DNA of 7,204 bases from Candidatus Zipacnadia bacterium (lineage in GTDB: Bacteria; Armatimonadota; Zipacnadia; Zipacnadales; Zipacnadaceae). The notes under the pieces are model-generated. The model worked only from the letters and a program-made list of their open reading frames with translations, was not told the DNA's origin and ran no database searches. Of the stretch, positions 4,716-7,204 are shown one piece after another. Positions within the stretch are counted from its first letter, which is position 1; the number at the start of each line of letters is the position of its first letter. The translations under genes and the position numbers were made by a program. The stretch is taken from the NCBI GenBank assembly GCA_029821455.1, contig JALGTI010000169.1, positions 1 to 7,204 on the forward strand, given 5' to 3'.

Positions 4716-7204
4716 TCAGTTTTGGATGTGGTAGAACCGGATGATGGCCTCGTTCACGCGTGTGAGCGTCGCCGGCGTCAGGTAGCCCGGTGCGTAGAGA
4801 GCGATGCCAGCCATTCGCTTTAAGATAGGGTCCGTGGCACAGACTTGTATCTGTGTGGCGAGGAACTCCGCGTAGTCAACGTCGTCGCGGTCGTCGTAGC
4901 CCCAGTCCACGTTCTGGACTGTCCCTAACCCCATCAGGACCTTAGAAGTAATCCCAGGAGCGGCCGCTTCCCATTCCTCCACCTTCTGTCTGAACGATGG
5001 GAATGGATCATCACGAGTTTGGAAATCGGGCACAGCACTCTCGCGGTAGTAGATCTCCGGCATCACGTAGTCAGCGTAGTCTCGAAGCGCTACGAGCAGG
5101 GGTTGATGTGCATTGCCGAACTTGCGGAGCATCCCAAGGCCGTTATCGGTCCAGAATGCCAATACCTTCCTCGGATGGAGGCGGCGGATCTCTTTGATAG
5201 CCGAGATCCACATGCGCATCCGCTCGGACGTGACCGCCGAGCTGACGAATTCGTCCATCGCCATTCCGTCAATGCCCGGAGCTCTGAGCGCCTTGTCCCA
5301 CGACGTGACTAGCTGCTCGACTGACCAATCCTCTCCGCCGCAGCCTGTCCGCGCAAGAATGCGTCTTGCCGGCGTCCGCCAATGTGCGCGGAACTTGGCG
5401 ACATCAATATGGTCGACCAGATTGGCCGCTGAGAGCCGAACCTTCTCGAAATCCATGAACCACGGGTCGGTCCACCCGGCGTTGGGGTTACGGTCACTAC
5501 CCCACGGGTAGTTGTAAGAGAAGACAACTGGCCGTCGTAAGGGTTCGTCCGCTTGGTGCCGCATATCGTACGACTCCCCAACCGATTTCATGCTCACCAG
5601 GTGCCCCAAGAGCTCATTGTGAGCTTGCTCGGCGATCATCGGGTCGCTACGGTTGTCCAGCACCTGCTGCACCCAGTCATCTAGCGCCTCGGCGGCAGCT
5701 TGCACTTCCGCATCATCCCCACGACCGGCCTGCCGGGCGTTCTCAATTGCATCAGCCAGCATCCGGCAGACCTCATAGTCCTCGATGCCGGCCCGGTAGG
5801 CCTCCCAGCGCTTGCTGTCTATCACCCCGTCAGGGCCATCGTAGACGATTGAGTAGCTGGGAGAGTTGCCAGCATAGTCATCCCATAACAGGCCCCTGTC
5901 AGTGTAAACCCAGAACGCGTGGCCCTCGCAGCCCCAGTTGAACGCCTGCCAGAGCTGATAGCGATAGTAGGCTGATGGGTCCTGGCCCTTGTTGCTAGCA
6001 GTGGTGTAAAACCACAGCCGCTTGCCCGCCCAGAAGTCCCAGTTAGCCTTGCTGGAGACAGGACACCAGATGTCAATGTAGGGCTCCATTTCTTTGAGGC
6101 TATCGGCGGTGTTGTCGCCGGTGATGTCCATCCAGACGAGCGCCTTTGGCTCGATCTCCCTGAGCAACTTCGAGGATGGGAGCACCCGCTCGCGCATGTG
6201 CTTCTGGCCTGGCTCATCCATCCAGAAGAAGGCCACATTGTCCAGCCCATAACCTTTTTCGCGCATGTGGTCGAGCACGTCGGTTACCCAGCGAGTGAAT
6301 ATCTTGGCCCGCCGCTCGTCGCCCTCTTTGGGCATCATCTGGCCGTAGTCCCACTCGAAGCCCGGCCACAGTATCCACAGCCGCGTCTCGGGCATGAGTT
6401 CGATGTTGTAATCTAGTCCGCTGAAGTCCAGCGGCTCGGTGAAGTTGCCCTCAGCATCGGCCTTGGGGTATGGGATGTAGGCGTTCGGAATGCACTGAGC
6501 GTTGGTGTAGTGCTCGCGCAGGTTCTGGGCCACCTGGTCGGGGAAATCCTGAGCGACGGGCCAGGTGAAGTAGGAGAAGTTCGCTGTTGTCAGAGTGGGC
6601 TCATCCGGCATCGCCACCGGCACCACCTCGAAGGCGATCTTCGGGCGGAGCTTCTGCCCATTGTGAACATCCAAGCCTAGGACCGCCTCGTATTCGCCCG
6701 GCTCAAGGCCCCGACTGTCAACGGTAATCCACAACTGTTTGGTCATCCCGGGCGGCAGGCGAAGTGGCTTGCGAATTGGGACCAGCGCATCTGCCTTCAC
6801 TCTGAAGCCGAACGCCTCGACGTAGACAACCTCGCGTAGCCGCAAGCCATCAGCACTCACTTCCCCATCCGGGCCCGAGAGGCTCTCAATACTGACTTCC
6901 GCCTCCAGAGGCCGGGCGGAGGTGTTGGTGAGGTTGAGCGCCAGTTCCCCCCACTCGCCCTGCAGCAGGCTGGTGAACGGCTCGCCGGTATCGGCCCGCG
7001 TCGGCCAGTCGAAGGGGAACAAGGAGGCCCACGGCGGGGCAGGCCATACAACGAGGCCCTTATCGCGGCCAGTGGCGGCCAGGTACTTGCCCATCTGATA
7101 GCAGATGCTGCGGTCCAGGGAGGTGTACGGGATGCCGCGCCGATAGTCAACCTGCTCGGCCTCCCGACGCGCCATAATCTTGTCCCGCAGTTCGGCCAGT
7201 TGAG
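4716..7204 (-). CDS. GH123/DUF4091-like glycoside hydrolase with an extra C-terminal barrel-like domain (N-terminus outside window)
   Basis: The frame is open at the window edge, so the N-terminus is missing. The ATG at 7175, used here for numbering, is internal: in-frame codons QLAELRDKI precede it without a ribosome binding site. Residues about 65-188 form a beta-sandwich (GEWGELALNLTNTSARPLEA, then LPPGMTKQLWI). Residues about 195-480 match the GH123 catalytic domain (PF13320, formerly DUF4091): NVAFFWMDEPG (313-323), IDIWCP (367-372), YYRYQLWQAFNWGCEGHAFW (403-422) and RWEAYRAGIEDYE (456-468). GH123 enzymes use an acidic pair for substrate-assisted cleavage of N-acetylgalactosaminides; D320-E321 fit that role. 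A helical linker (about 485-535) leads to a second domain (about 545-819) with YNYPWG (554-559), DGMAMDEF (636-643), DYVMPEIYY (702-710) and GIALYAPGY (790-798). It looks like another TIM barrel, and I cannot name its family. GH123-like part: confident. Activity, substrate and export: unknown. Confidence 0.83.
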   Translation of the reverse strand, partial: QLAELRDKIMARREAEQVDYRRGIPYTSLDRSICYQMGKYLAATGRDKGLVVWPAPPWASLFPFDWPTRADTGEPFTSLLQGEWGELALNLTNTSARPLEAEVSIESLSGPDGEVSADGLRLREVVYVEAFGFRVKADALVPIRKPLRLPPGMTKQLWITVDSRGLEPGEYEAVLGLDVHNGQKLRPKIAFEVVPVAMPDEPTLTTANFSYFTWPVAQDFPDQVAQNLREHYTNAQCIPNAYIPYPKADAEGNFTEPLDFSGLDYNIELMPETRLWILWPGFEWDYGQMMPKEGDERRAKIFTRWVTDVLDHMREKGYGLDNVAFFWMDEPGQKHMRERVLPSSKLLREIEPKALVWMDITGDNTADSLKEMEPYIDIWCPVSSKANWDFWAGKRLWFYTTASNKGQDPSAYYRYQLWQAFNWGCEGHAFWVYTDRGLLWDDYAGNSPSYSIVYDGPDGVIDSKRWEAYRAGIEDYEVCRMLADAIENARQAGRGDDAEVQAAAEALDDWVQQVLDNRSDPMIAEQAHNELLGHLVSMKSVGESYDMRHQADEPLRRPVVFSYNYPWGSDRNPNAGWTDPWFMDFEKVRLSAANLVDHIDVAKFRAHWRTPARRILARTGCGGEDWSVEQLVTSWDKALRAPGIDGMAMDEFVSSAVTSERMRMWISAIKEIRRLHPRKVLAFWTDNGLGMLRKFGNAHQPLLVALRDYADYVMPEIYYRESAVPDFQTRDDPFPSFRQKVEEWEAAAPGITSKVLMGLGTVQNVDWGYDDRDDVDYAEFLATQIQVCATDPILKRMAGIALYAPGYLTPATLTRVNEAIIRFYHIQN

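Noticed and set aside
5822..6250. 142-codon minus-strand frame within the GH123-like gene
   Set aside because: It is a shifted frame of a strongly conserved catalytic region, rich in Ser, Arg and Thr, with no domain pattern.

Overview
This window is ordinary chromosomal bacterial sequence, fairly GC-rich (about 60% by eye). It carries five protein genes, two of them cut by the window edges. I see no RNA gene, insertion sequence, CRISPR array or integration site. The protein families (PcRGLX/YetA-like lyase, GH123/DUF4091-like hydrolase, Amidohydro_2 and a GT39-like membrane glycosyltransferase) and the loose gene spacing suggest an environmental, carbohydrate-processing bacterium, for example of the Planctomycetota, Armatimonadota or Hydrogenedentota type. 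That lineage guess is inference only; no marker gene is present.

Layout. Positions 1-949 (+) hold the C-terminal part of a polytopic membrane protein that resembles GT39/ArnT-type glycosyltransferases. It converges on, and overlaps by 47 nt, a complete amidohydrolase gene (903-1697, -). A 211-bp divergent intergenic region (1698-1908) separates the amidohydrolase from a large + strand gene (1909-4269) for a 786-residue PcRGLX/YetA-like protein. That gene ends directly against the stop codon of a small - strand gene (4270-4485), which encodes a single-pass membrane protein of unknown function. After a 230-bp gap, the rest of the window (4716-7204, -) is the C-terminal 828 codons of a large GH123/DUF4091-like protein. 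It carries a second, unassigned barrel-like domain at its C-terminus.

How they may work together. The YetA-like protein and the GH123-like protein both belong to families that act on complex polysaccharides, and the amidohydrolase could act on a lactone or acid produced downstream. The divergently placed amidohydrolase and YetA-like genes share one intergenic control region and are the best candidates for co-regulation. The YetA-like protein has no signal peptide, which suggests action on imported oligosaccharides in the cytoplasm. No transporter, regulator or classic sugar-catabolic enzyme is visible here, so a shared pathway is only a hypothesis.

The most unusual points are the two-barrel architecture of the GH123-like protein, in which each barrel has an Asp-Glu pair in a similar setting, and the two convergent gene pairs that leave no room for terminators. 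There is also a Cys-rich reading frame just past the GH123-like stop codon. Nothing here is clear evidence of a wholly new system.
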